Assembly (NCBI RefSeq): GCF_025210605.1
Contig: NZ_JAOARI010000034.1
Location: 1-38,000 of the forward strand
Direction: 5' to 3'
Length of the DNA: 38,000 nucleotides
Source of the DNA: Halodesulfovibrio sp.
GTDB taxonomy: Bacteria; Desulfobacterota; Desulfovibrionia; Desulfovibrionales; Desulfovibrionaceae
Under the pieces are notes generated by a model. The model saw only the letters and a program-made list of their open reading frames with translations. It was not told the DNA's origin and did not search any database. This document shows positions 31,289 to 38,000 of this stretch, piece by piece. The translations under genes and the position numbers were made by a program. Numbering within the stretch: position 1 is the stretch's first letter; every line of letters begins with the position of its first letter.

Positions 31289-31797
31289 GCCAGTGCCTCG
31301 TCTATTTTATGCAGAATGCTTTCCAGCATTGTTTGCGGTTCCTGAACGGCAACTGCGGTTTGTGGCTCTGCATCCGGCTGCTTTGGCGCTATGGCTGTGC
31401 CTTCGCTCTTTTGGGCTACTGGCTCCGGTGTTTTTTCACGCTTCTCGGCTTTCTCCGGAACGCTTAAATATTCACGTAGCGTGAACGCCACAGCCCACGC
31501 TTTCACCCCGTCTATGGGCTTCCAACTGAAGCGATCAGACACGCGCACCTGCTTAATCCCTGCCGCATTCGCTTCACGATTAGTGATGTTGTACACCTTG
31601 CCCTCGCCATGCGCTCCACGTGCCTCTATGACGCGGATAAGGTCGCGCAGCTGCCTTGCATCTTCACATCGAATATTGGTTGCTACATTCAGCTTTTTCG
31701 GCTTCACGCCTTTATCCACGCGCGCTGTTCCGCTTGTTTCTCCGGAGAGATCTTCTGTGCGAATTTCCAGTTCTCCGGAAACAGTCAAAGCGAGCAT
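31285..31797 (-). CDS. baseplate complex protein (E217 gp41-like), N-terminus fused by deletion
   Basis: Typical features: SGELEIRTEDLSGETSGT, then KKLNVATNIRC, GKVYNITNREANAAGIKQVR and AWAVAFTLREYLSVPEKAE, as in the small baseplate-complex proteins encoded just before gpD. The C-terminal ~60 residues are a Pro/Glu/Lys linker and a short helix. The start ATG 31797 lacks a good ribosome site, and the usual beginning of this family before its SGE-type strand is missing. It begins at the junction of a deletion that removed the sheath's 3' half. Confidence 0.6.
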   Translation of the reverse strand: MLALTVSGELEIRTEDLSGETSGTARVDKGVKPKKLNVATNIRCEDARQLRDLIRVIEARGAHGEGKVYNITNREANAAGIKQVRVSDRFSWKPIDGVKAWAVAFTLREYLSVPEKAEKREKTPEPVAQKSEGTAIAPKQPDAEPQTAVAVQEPQTMLESILHKIDEALA

Positions 31798-32484
31798 CCG
31801 CGAGGGCTTTCAAAATAGAACGGTCCACCGGTCTACCGAGCATATCCTGCGGCTTGTTTGCCCATTCGCCAAGCAAGTTGCCTGTTGCAACGCGCATAGG
31901 AGAATCTGCCACTGTCACAGCGCGATTACACAAACGCCCGACGTAAGTGCCGAGCTCGTGGCCCCACAGATATGGAACAACAGACACAGTCTCTGCGCGC
32001 AAACCGCTAAGCATATCCACAACAGCTTTTATGTAAGTTGCCCATGTGTCAGCTAGTGAATTCAACTTACGGAAAGCAGCAAGAAACACCGTCGGGCGCA
32101 TGTACTCTGCCATTACCTCGGCTTGTTTGGTTTGCATCGCTTCCACTTCTGTAGATTCGGTGATTGGATCTGTCAGAACAAAGCCTTCTACGCTCTTCTG
32201 CTCCATGACGTAATCCACCGCTTCTTTCCACGTAAGCACACCATCGAGCACAAAGACGCAGGCATTCCAGTTTTGACCGGCATTCACTTTTGCAGCTTCA
32301 ACCTGCGTTTTCAGCACACTGGTGCTTTTGCCCAAAACGGCATCGAGGTCGGTGTCTGTATTCACCATGTGCAAGCTGCCGCGCCCAGTATCTACCAGAC
32401 CAATGAAGCAAAAAAACGTTCCACTTCCTTAAACGGTCCCTGATTACGGTTAAGGCGGTTTACTTGCACTATAGGGGTTGCCAT
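31712..32484 (-). pseudogene. tail sheath protein, DUF2586-like; frameshifted and truncated
   Basis: The true start is ATG 32484 with AAGAGGTG ahead of it and reads MATPIVQVNRLNRNQGPF. A run of seven T (minus strand, 32410-32416) breaks the frame: with one more T the text continues RFFCFIGLVDTGRGSLHMVN into the frame that then stays open. The middle (HELGTYVGRLCNRAVTVADS) fits contractile-tail sheath proteins of DUF2586 type. After GRPVDRSILKALADARF the sequence passes out of frame into the baseplate gene. Length left (~250) is half that expected. Non-functional. Confidence 0.7.
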
Positions 32485-32493
32485 TTGCACCTC

Positions 32494-33214
32494 TTATTTC
32501 TTGAGTTGTTCTATGGTTCGGCGGGCTAAATCGTGTAGCATTTCTTTTTTGTCTTCTGGCGTTGCACCAAGAAACGGACGGGCTGCGGGCTTACTCTCCC
32601 AGCGGGAGGAATGCGTATTGTTGCCACTTAGCAGCTTTATCAGCTTTCCTGCCTGCCCCTGCGTCAAGTTCTCGCAAATCCACTTAATGGAAACACGTTT
32701 CAGGCGAGATCCTTTGCCACGCTTCTTTTTGACAGAAACACGATAACCGGCAGCGTTAAGCGCTTTGGCTTGAGCTCGAGTAGCAGGCGCCTTGTAGTTC
32801 GGCGTTCCATATTGCTCTGCAGCTCTTGCAGCACTCCATGGTTCTGCAATCCCGTGCTGGTGCCTATAAGGCAACTTTGCCAACACCTCGATTCCCATAC
32901 GCAAGCTCTGCTGCATCATGTCCACGCCCAAACACCTGCAACCCCTTTTTCCCATTTGGCTTCGCTAAATTCTTCAGCATGCGGCGCTTGATTCTAGAAT
33001 CCTTGCGCGGAGCCATTCGGCGTCCTTCTACAGTGCGCTGCTGCCGAATATTCAACGCTGCCTGCTTACGCACAGTGCGCGCCATGGTCATGATGATCCT
33101 GCGCTGCTCGCGTGGCTCCATTGCCAGTATTTGCAGCTGCTTTCTAAACTTGAGGCGGGATTTTCTATCTACAGAAAATTCAAGCGGGCTAGTTGTCGGC
33201 ATGGGCTTTACCAT
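32494..33214 (-). pseudogene. S: tail completion protein gpS-like (virion morphogenesis), frameshifted
   Basis: The first frame (from ATG 33214; ATG 33202 also possible) reads PLEFSVDRKSRLKFRKQL and RKQAALNIRQQRTVEGRRM, typical of phage virion-morphogenesis/gpS proteins, and stops at 32864. The second frame continues YRHQHGIAEPWSAARAAEQY to 32494. Removing one T in TTATAG near 32867 joins them into ~240 residues. Both halves retain protein character, so the change is recent or a sequencing error. Confidence 0.65.
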
Positions 33215-33703
33215 CGAAGCCGGCTAATTCTTCAGCAACATCGATGGGCACATCTGCCACACGCCAACGCTTGCCGTTAAAAGGAATGCTGCCGTTTTCA
33301 TCCGGCACTATCTACAGCGGTTCTTCAAACTCTATGGCGAGATCAACATCCGCGGTAAAGTCATCGTTCAAGCTTGCATCTACTTCCGGATCTGCAAGAC
33401 CGGTATGGTCGCATTCTTTGTCGTGATCATGCAGCCAGCCCATTACGAGGAGAAGCAATACGCTACTGCTGCCGTTAAAGGCTTCTACCTGAATGAGCGC
33501 GTCATACTTGAATACGCCCAGTTCCACGCCATGTCCTGAATCGCGCCCTGTGGGGCGAGTGCCTTATCGAGCAAAGCGCCAAGCTGCTGATTACCAATCA
33601 AGCCCATAGGAGCTACCTTGAACGTATCCGGTGCTTCCAGCTCTGCTTCTGCCTGTTCACGCGCTGCGCGTATATTCTCTTGGTGAGAAAGCATTAAGCT
33701 CAT
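33189..33703 (-). pseudogene. R: tail completion protein gpR-like, frameshift plus nonsense codon
   Basis: Start ATG 33703 has TTTGGAG seven bases upstream (MSLMLSHQENIRAA). The frame breaks near 33530, where one G appears missing (CAGGACATGG), since the other frame reads GHGVELGVFKYDALIQVEAF. Near 33312 an in-frame TAG separates IEFEEPL from IVPDENGSIPFNGKRW, where a sense codon is expected. The restored product of ~171 residues resembles P2 gpR (PF06891-like). Cannot make a full protein. Confidence 0.65.
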
Positions 33704-33852
33704 AAAATTCTCCAAATCAAAATTATCTAAAACTGAGCCAGCTTTGTGCAGTGCAAGGAGCGTAGCAACTGACAAGCTCGAAGCGTATCAAGACATACGT
33801 GAGAGTTTGGCAGTTGTGAGCAACGCAGCAATGTGCGGAGCTGGCATCAGTT
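33704..33852 (-). other. remnant between capsid and gpR (lost M/L/X region)
   Basis: In P2-like order, terminase small subunit M, head completion L and tail X should lie here. Only 149 bases remain, with a 19-codon frame (APHIAALLTTAKLSRM) after a stop and another broken short frame. I take it as what is left after a deletion of M to X. No gene can be supported. Confidence 0.4.
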
Positions 33853-34881
33853 TTACACCCAGCCATCGCCGGCTTCATTCGGCAGCTTCACATTATCAAA
33901 CTCAACTGCAACCAACTGCTCTACGTCCTCAACTACGTAGCCCTCGTTACGACTGTTGAAGTCTTCCACGCGGTCTTTTTCCGGCTTGTCTTTGATGTGA
34001 CGACGCCATTTACCGTCCTGATAATAGATGGAGAGGTTCTTGTGGTTAGTGATGGTAAGACCGCGTCCTGAGTAGTTAGACGGAGTCTCCCACGGCAGCC
34101 CGCCGATGGTTGCCATGGCTGTGTTCATGGCGTTCTTTTCTGTCGGAGTACCTTTAACGGCTAAAAGCAATGCGGCGCGCTCGCGCGCAATAAGCTCATC
34201 ACCCACCATTACGACCAAGCCTTTGCGCTTCCATTTCGGGATGCCCTGCAGCATGTCGTTAACGGCAAGATCAAGGTTGGCGTAGTCGCCACCTTCGCCA
34301 ATGCGAATTTCGCCGGCTACTTTACCCTGAGAGATAATGTTCTCCGGCTTGCGGTCGCGCATGTACTGGAACCAACCAGGGAGCACATCCTGCATGAGCG
34401 GGTATTTAGAAAGATCTGTATCTTTGGCGGCGTGTGTACCGTACCAACCAACAAGCTCGCGGTCGTTTGCAATCTGCGACTGCACGTTGCTTGTGTAGCG
34501 ATCGTGGAAATCTGGGAACTTCGCCCACACGTCCATGGTCTTATAGGTCATGTACACATCACTGTTCACTTGGTGCAGCTGGTACTCGTACGGCTCCATA
34601 CCAAGCACATCGCGCGGCATGCGCTCTTTACCGTCCACACTGGTATCTGTTCGACCAGAAACGGGACCGGTAACGCAGCCTAAAATATTCTGCCCCTGCA
34701 GCTCGTCTACTGGGATAACGTTGATCTTCGGCAGGAAGGTAGACTGCTCTACAATCTTATCTTGAAGCTTTTGCTGAACTGTCGGGGTAAGAGAAAACTG
34801 CTGCTGAACGGAAGGAACGCCGTAGCCTTCGCAATAAGCTTTGCAAAGGGCATTGAAGGCTTGTCTTGTTAATGTATTCAA
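33853..34881 (-). CDS. N: P2-family major capsid protein gpN (342 aa)
   Basis: HK97-fold coat of the P2 family (P2 gpN is 357 aa). Recognisable stretches: RQAFNALCKAYCEGYGV, FLPKINVIPVDELQGQNILG, DRYTSNVQSQIANDRELVGWYG, WKRKGLVVMVGDELIARERA and a final VEEFDNVKLP-like VAVEFDNVKLPNEAGDG. Follows the scaffold gpO by 9 bases. It appears intact. Confidence 0.85.
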   Translation of the reverse strand: MNTLTRQAFNALCKAYCEGYGVPSVQQQFSLTPTVQQKLQDKIVEQSTFLPKINVIPVDELQGQNILGCVTGPVSGRTDTSVDGKERMPRDVLGMEPYEYQLHQVNSDVYMTYKTMDVWAKFPDFHDRYTSNVQSQIANDRELVGWYGTHAAKDTDLSKYPLMQDVLPGWFQYMRDRKPENIISQGKVAGEIRIGEGGDYANLDLAVNDMLQGIPKWKRKGLVVMVGDELIARERAALLLAVKGTPTEKNAMNTAMATIGGLPWETPSNYSGRGLTITNHKNLSIYYQDGKWRRHIKDKPEKDRVEDFNSRNEGYVVEDVEQLVAVEFDNVKLPNEAGDGWV

Positions 34882-34890
34882 CCGTGCCCC

Positions 34891-35760
34891 CTAAATGAGT
34901 GCGTTGCCGCTGGCAGGGTTGGCGTTTTCCGGAACGGATGTTCCGCCGGCTGCACCTTCCATGCGCTGCGCCATTGCGCCGAACTGCTCAGAAAGTTTTG
35001 TCATGCTGTTTACAAGCGGCTCCAGCTGCGCGGAGAAGTTATTCTCCGGTTCGGTCTTAACCGGTTCCTGCGCCAGTTCCGGTGCTTGCGGCGCTGCCTG
35101 CTGGCTTTCAAACTTATTTGCCAAGCCGTTAACGGCGCTTTGGGTATCGGTTAAAGCATTAAGCAGCTGCTTAAACTGGTCGTCCTTCATGCTTTCCTCT
35201 TGTGTTTCTGGTTCTGTGATATTGCTGCCGAACAGCGCAGCGCCCAGACGCTGGAATAAAGAATAGGCTTCTGGCTTTTGTTCGTCCGGCTGCGCTGCGG
35301 CAGCAAAAAAGGATGGTAGCTCTACGCCGGCGTAAAATTCTCCGGCTTGCTCGCTATGCTTGGTACGCTGTGCGGTGAACAGGCGAATCTGCTCGGTTCC
35401 GAGCGAGGCAGGTGTGTCGGTAATGGCAATACCGGCTAGGTACGCCTTACCGGAGTTAGCAAAGTTGTCCCAAATTTCTATGGAAGAATAGAGCTTCTGC
35501 CCTTCCTTATTCTTCTCCAAAAAACGCCAGCCCGGCTTAAATTTGGCGTATAGCTCCACCAGTTCCCCGTTTTCGCGTGCTTCCACTGCGGCTACGGTTC
35601 CGTGGTTGCCAAAAAAGCGTTCGTGCTCCGGCCAAATTACGGCTTCGTACGTGCTTGGACTGTAGGATTCTGCAATCTCGCGTAAATCCTGTGGCGCAAT
35701 TTCGCGCCCGTCCATTGTAGTGCCGGACTGTGCAACTTTGATAAACTCTGTGTATAACAT
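34891..35760 (-). CDS. O: capsid scaffolding/protease protein gpO (289 aa)
   Basis: ATG 35760 (MLYTEFIKVAQSG) is chosen because the frame to its left would run through the divergent gpP promoter region. N-terminal ~130 residues form the GPO protease-like domain (VIWPEHERFF, KLYSSIEIWDNFANSGKAYLAGIAITDTPASLG); candidates for the catalytic triad are D17, H46 and S92/S93, to be confirmed by alignment. Then a Gln/Pro-rich helical scaffold with a C-terminal coat-binding helix (NSMTKLSEQFGAMAQRM). P2 gpO is ~284 aa. It cleaves itself and gpN in the family. Confidence 0.8.
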   Translation of the reverse strand: MLYTEFIKVAQSGTTMDGREIAPQDLREIAESYSPSTYEAVIWPEHERFFGNHGTVAAVEARENGELVELYAKFKPGWRFLEKNKEGQKLYSSIEIWDNFANSGKAYLAGIAITDTPASLGTEQIRLFTAQRTKHSEQAGEFYAGVELPSFFAAAAQPDEQKPEAYSLFQRLGAALFGSNITEPETQEESMKDDQFKQLLNALTDTQSAVNGLANKFESQQAAPQAPELAQEPVKTEPENNFSAQLEPLVNSMTKLSEQFGAMAQRMEGAAGGTSVPENANPASGNALI

Positions 35761-35855
35761 GACGTAACCATACACGGATGCATGCATGTTACAACGTAAG
35801 CGAATCCTATATATAGATTGTAGGACTGTAGAATGGGGAGATATAAAGGAAGGAT
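35761..35855. promoter_or_regulatory. divergent promoter region between gpO and gpP
   Basis: This 95-base gap separates the leftward O and rightward P genes, as in P2, where a late activator (Ogr) acts. I see two palindromes, ATGCATGCAT (35778-35787) and CTATATATAG (35807-35816), and possible -10 boxes, but no clear TGT-N12-ACA site of the P2 Ogr kind. Promoters are expected here; exact boxes are uncertain. Confidence 0.4.
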
Positions 35856-37631
35856 ATGTACTGTAGCGCAATGCCGCAGTATCCTGAAGAAATAAAAATA
35901 GCAGCGCGTGACTTGTTTTTGCGTAAACACACCATTGCAGAAATTCACACAATGCTCAACTTGTCTAAACGCACGCTCTACCACTGGAGAGATAAAGACG
36001 GTTGGGACAATCTACTACAGCACGAAAGCACCATCAACGCCACCAAGCGCCGCCTTGTGCTGCTTACAGGCAAGGAGAATAAGGACAAGACAGACCTTGC
36101 AGAGCTGAACACGCTTGTCTCTATTTTAGAGCGCCTGCAAAAGCTTGATGAACGCAGACGCAACGCAGAATACGGAGCTAATCCGCAAGACGATGACGGA
36201 AAACCAAGACGCTCCAAGGACAAGAAGAAGCCCAAAAAGAAGATTAAAAACGACGTATCGCACCTTACTGCAGAAGACTTTGCAGAGAAGCTTCACGGCG
36301 ACTATTTCGTGTATCAGCACGAGCTGCGCGAAGCCAAGCGCTACCGCAACCGCTTCATTCTTAAGTCCCGCCAGATCGGTGCCACGTGGTACTTTGCGCA
36401 GGAAGCGTTTGAGGACGCATGCCTCACTGGCGACAACCAGATATTTCTTTCCGCCACACGTGCGCAGGCAGATGTTTTCCGCTGCTACATCATCGCCATT
36501 GCCAAGCAAAAGTTCGACATTGAACTGAAGGGGAAAGACAAGCTGGAACTACACACAGCGCACGGCACAGCCACGCTCTACTTCCTTTCCAACAACTCCA
36601 AAAGTGCGCAGTCGTACCACGGGCATGTATATATTGACGAGTGTTTCTGGATTAACAAATTCAGCGAGCTCTACAAAGTTGCCACCGGCATGGCGACACA
36701 CAAAAAGTGGCGGCGCACCATATTTTCCACCCCGTCATGCGTCAGTCACGAGGCGTATCCGCTGTGGTCTGGCGAACTATACAACAAGCGCTTCAAAACA
36801 AAGCGCGTACAGTTTCCATCCTTCAAGAAACTACAAGCCGGTGTGGAATGCGTGGATAAAATCTGGCGCAAGATCATCACCATTCAGGATGCCATGGCAG
36901 GCGGTTGCGACCTGTTCGACATCAAGCAGCTGAAGCTTGAATACAGCCCCGAAGATTTCGCCAACCTATTCGCCTGCAAGTTCATCGACGGCAGCCTTGG
37001 CGTGTTCAAGCTCTCTGCCCTTGAGCAATGCTACGCAGACAGCAGCGACTGGCACGACTACCGTGCAGACATTCTGCGACCATTCGGCAACATGCCCGTG
37101 TGGGGTGGGTACGATCCGTCCCGCAGCCGCGATGATGCATCGTTCGTCATCGTCGCCCCGCCGCTGGAGCCGCAAGGCACCTTCCGCGTACTCGCCCGCT
37201 TCAAATGGCTTGGGCAATCCCTGCGCTGGCAGGCGGAGCTGATCAAGCAGCTCACCCAGCGCTACAACTTCACCTACATCGGCATGGACACAACCGGTCC
37301 CGGCTTGGGCGTGCTGGAGATGGTAGAAGCCTTCTACCCGCAGGTAACGCCCATCCATTACGGGCTAAAAACCAAAACGCACCTCGTTCTAAAAACGCAG
37401 GACGTAATCAACACAAACCGCATCCACTGGGACGCATCACTCACCGACATCGCCGGAGCATTCCTAACAGTAAAGCAAACCTCCACCGCCAACGGGCACA
37501 TTACCTATTCTGCCAACAGAACATCCGACACAGGGCATGCAGACGTAGCCTGGGCAATAATGCATGCCCTGCACAACGAGCCGCTTGCAACGCTACCGAG
37601 CGGCGGGTCTGATTTCGCAATGAGTGCTTAG
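35856..37631 (+). CDS. P: terminase ATPase/large subunit gpP (591 aa)
   Basis: P2-type large terminase (P2 gpP ~590 aa). Starts ATG 35856 with AAGGA five bases upstream. Residues ~15-45 form a helix-turn-helix for DNA (TIAEIHTMLNLSKRTLYHW); a very basic linker at ~115-132. Walker A SRQIGATW (171-178), Walker B VYIDECFW (258-265), then the nuclease with Asp420 (WGGYDPSRSRDD), Asp478 (IGMDTTGPG) and Asp near 566 (GHADVAWA). Apparently intact. The portal gene Q, which follows P in P2, is absent: noncoding DNA and the insertion sequence come next. Confidence 0.9.
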   Translation: MYCSAMPQYPEEIKIAARDLFLRKHTIAEIHTMLNLSKRTLYHWRDKDGWDNLLQHESTINATKRRLVLLTGKENKDKTDLAELNTLVSILERLQKLDERRRNAEYGANPQDDDGKPRRSKDKKKPKKKIKNDVSHLTAEDFAEKLHGDYFVYQHELREAKRYRNRFILKSRQIGATWYFAQEAFEDACLTGDNQIFLSATRAQADVFRCYIIAIAKQKFDIELKGKDKLELHTAHGTATLYFLSNNSKSAQSYHGHVYIDECFWINKFSELYKVATGMATHKKWRRTIFSTPSCVSHEAYPLWSGELYNKRFKTKRVQFPSFKKLQAGVECVDKIWRKIITIQDAMAGGCDLFDIKQLKLEYSPEDFANLFACKFIDGSLGVFKLSALEQCYADSSDWHDYRADILRPFGNMPVWGGYDPSRSRDDASFVIVAPPLEPQGTFRVLARFKWLGQSLRWQAELIKQLTQRYNFTYIGMDTTGPGLGVLEMVEAFYPQVTPIHYGLKTKTHLVLKTQDVINTNRIHWDASLTDIAGAFLTVKQTSTANGHITYSANRTSDTGHADVAWAIMHALHNEPLATLPSGGSDFAMSA

Positions 37632-37860
37632 GGACTGTTTTGATGCCTCCGGCGGCTGGGCTGAAAACTTTGAAAAGTTTTCCCCCAGACCCCCTTTTAA
37701 ACTTTTTATTAGCGAGCCCACCTCGTTTTTTAATACATCAGTCAGCTTAAAGGGGACTACCCGAAACAGAAAGGTAGCCCCCTTGCGGCTACCAGCAACA
37801 TAAAGCAACGGGCGACCTTCGCCCCTAAAAGTTTTTGGAGAGTCCAGAGAACCTTGTTCC
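37632..37860. repeat. extragenic hairpin-rich region after gpP
   Basis: No gene is supported. Three stem-loops are visible: GAAAACTT/AAGTTTTC at 37663-37682, GGTAGCC/GGCTACC at 37773-37793 and GGGCGA/TCGCCC at 37810-37824. The GCCTCCGGCGGCTGG then AAGTTTTCCCCCAGACCCCC style resembles short extragenic repeats that I associate with Desulfovibrio genomes (memory, not a search). It separates gpP from the insertion sequence and may act as terminator. Confidence 0.5.
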
Positions 37861-38000
37861 CGTAGATTGTAATTTGAAACTTAACACCTTGATGAACTTA
37901 GGGCTTCAAAACAAGAAGCCCCATGATATGTTGTCCTTACATGAAAAAACTCCACAATGGAGGGATAACTACATGGGGCATAAACAGATTACATTTGAAG
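37861..38000 (+). mobile_element. IS30-like insertion sequence, right partial copy
   Basis: Exact reverse complement of 1-140, reading out of the window to the right. Same end motif (GTAGATTGTAATTTGAAAC from 37862), same GGGCTTC/GAAGCCC hairpin (37901-37921) and same transposase start. Identity of both copies over all 140 bases suggests recent transposition or the same repeat read twice by an assembler. Confidence 0.6.
37973..38000 (+). CDS. IS30-like transposase, N-terminal fragment (cut by window edge)
   Basis: Nine codons, MGHKQITFE, follow TGGAGGG and run off the end of the window. Mirror image of the fragment at 1-28. Family call rests on these nine residues plus the element's end style. 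Confidence 0.45.

Larger units (their letters stand above)
23535..37631. mobile_element. prophage B: decayed P2-like element with cargo genes
   Basis: It begins with a P4-type integrase beside the tRNA-Ser fragment. It continues through cargo and regulatory genes and ends with P2-type morphogenesis genes in the order V, D, baseplate, sheath, S, R, N, O (leftward) and P (rightward). Portal Q, M and L, tube, tape measure and distal baseplate genes are missing, and three tail genes are broken. The right attachment site is not visible; the insertion sequence lies after gpP. Confidence 0.7.

Noticed and set aside
29424..37631. R-type tailocin or gene transfer agent
   Set aside because: Capsid, scaffold and terminase genes are present and the sheath, tube and tape measure are broken or absent, so it is a decayed prophage.
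1..38000. Linear phage or plasmid with terminal inverted repeats
   Set aside because: The repeat encodes a transposase start and the interior holds defective prophages, so an IS explanation is simpler.

Overview
The window looks like an accessory region of a marine sulfate reducer of the Desulfovibrio lineage. A Halodesulfovibrio- or Maridesulfovibrio-like host is my best guess. The basis is the moderate GC content, the protein character, and the stretch after 37631, which resembles extragenic repeats I associate with Desulfovibrio genomes. No housekeeping gene is present, so the host assignment is inference.

The window is almost entirely two degenerate prophages lying next to each other, bounded by inverted partial copies of one insertion sequence. 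Bases 1-140 and 37861-38000 are exact reverse complements. Each carries an insulating hairpin and the first codons of an outward-facing IS30-like transposase.

Prophage A (about 1403-21600) is podovirus-like. Its virion operon reads leftward: membrane coiled-coil protein, small and large terminase, P22-type portal, small protein, scaffold, major capsid, adaptor and tail proteins, tail fibre, fibre chaperone, nozzle-like protein, Fn3-like tail protein, acetyltransferase-like protein, and a set of Ala/Gly-rich or coiled-coil proteins that probably form the ejection apparatus. A divergent rightward cassette (20325-21523) carries a VRR-NUC nuclease, a zinc-ribbon peptide, a holin-like protein and a lytic transglycosylase. 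The transglycosylase is cut off and runs into the C-terminal fragment of a tyrosine integrase. The repressor and replication genes are missing, so this element is cryptic. Two small lipoproteins (662-1171 and 21680-22147) and an HNH endonuclease (22227-23168) sit at its margins.

A 3' fragment of a tRNA-Ser gene (23334-23393), its terminator and short GGGGGTAC repeats mark an attachment-site region. A P4-type integrase (23535-24761) follows and starts element B. B carries a possible uracil-DNA-glycosylase-fold protein, a leftward regulatory block of small genes with a promoter and a hairpin that ends at a ribosome binding site, a two-gene membrane-protein operon, a membrane-anchored protein with eight 11-residue repeats, and a P2-like morphogenesis region (gpV, gpD, baseplate protein, sheath, gpS, gpR, gpN, gpO, gpP).

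The P2-like region is decaying. The sheath is frameshifted and truncated by a deletion, gpS and gpR carry frameshifts, gpR also has a nonsense codon, and portal Q, the M/L genes, the tube, the tape measure and the distal baseplate genes are absent. Intact genes with no virion role (the membrane pair, the 11-residue-repeat protein, the UDG-fold protein and the HNH nuclease) are the best candidates for undescribed cargo such as phage defence. That role is inference from position only.
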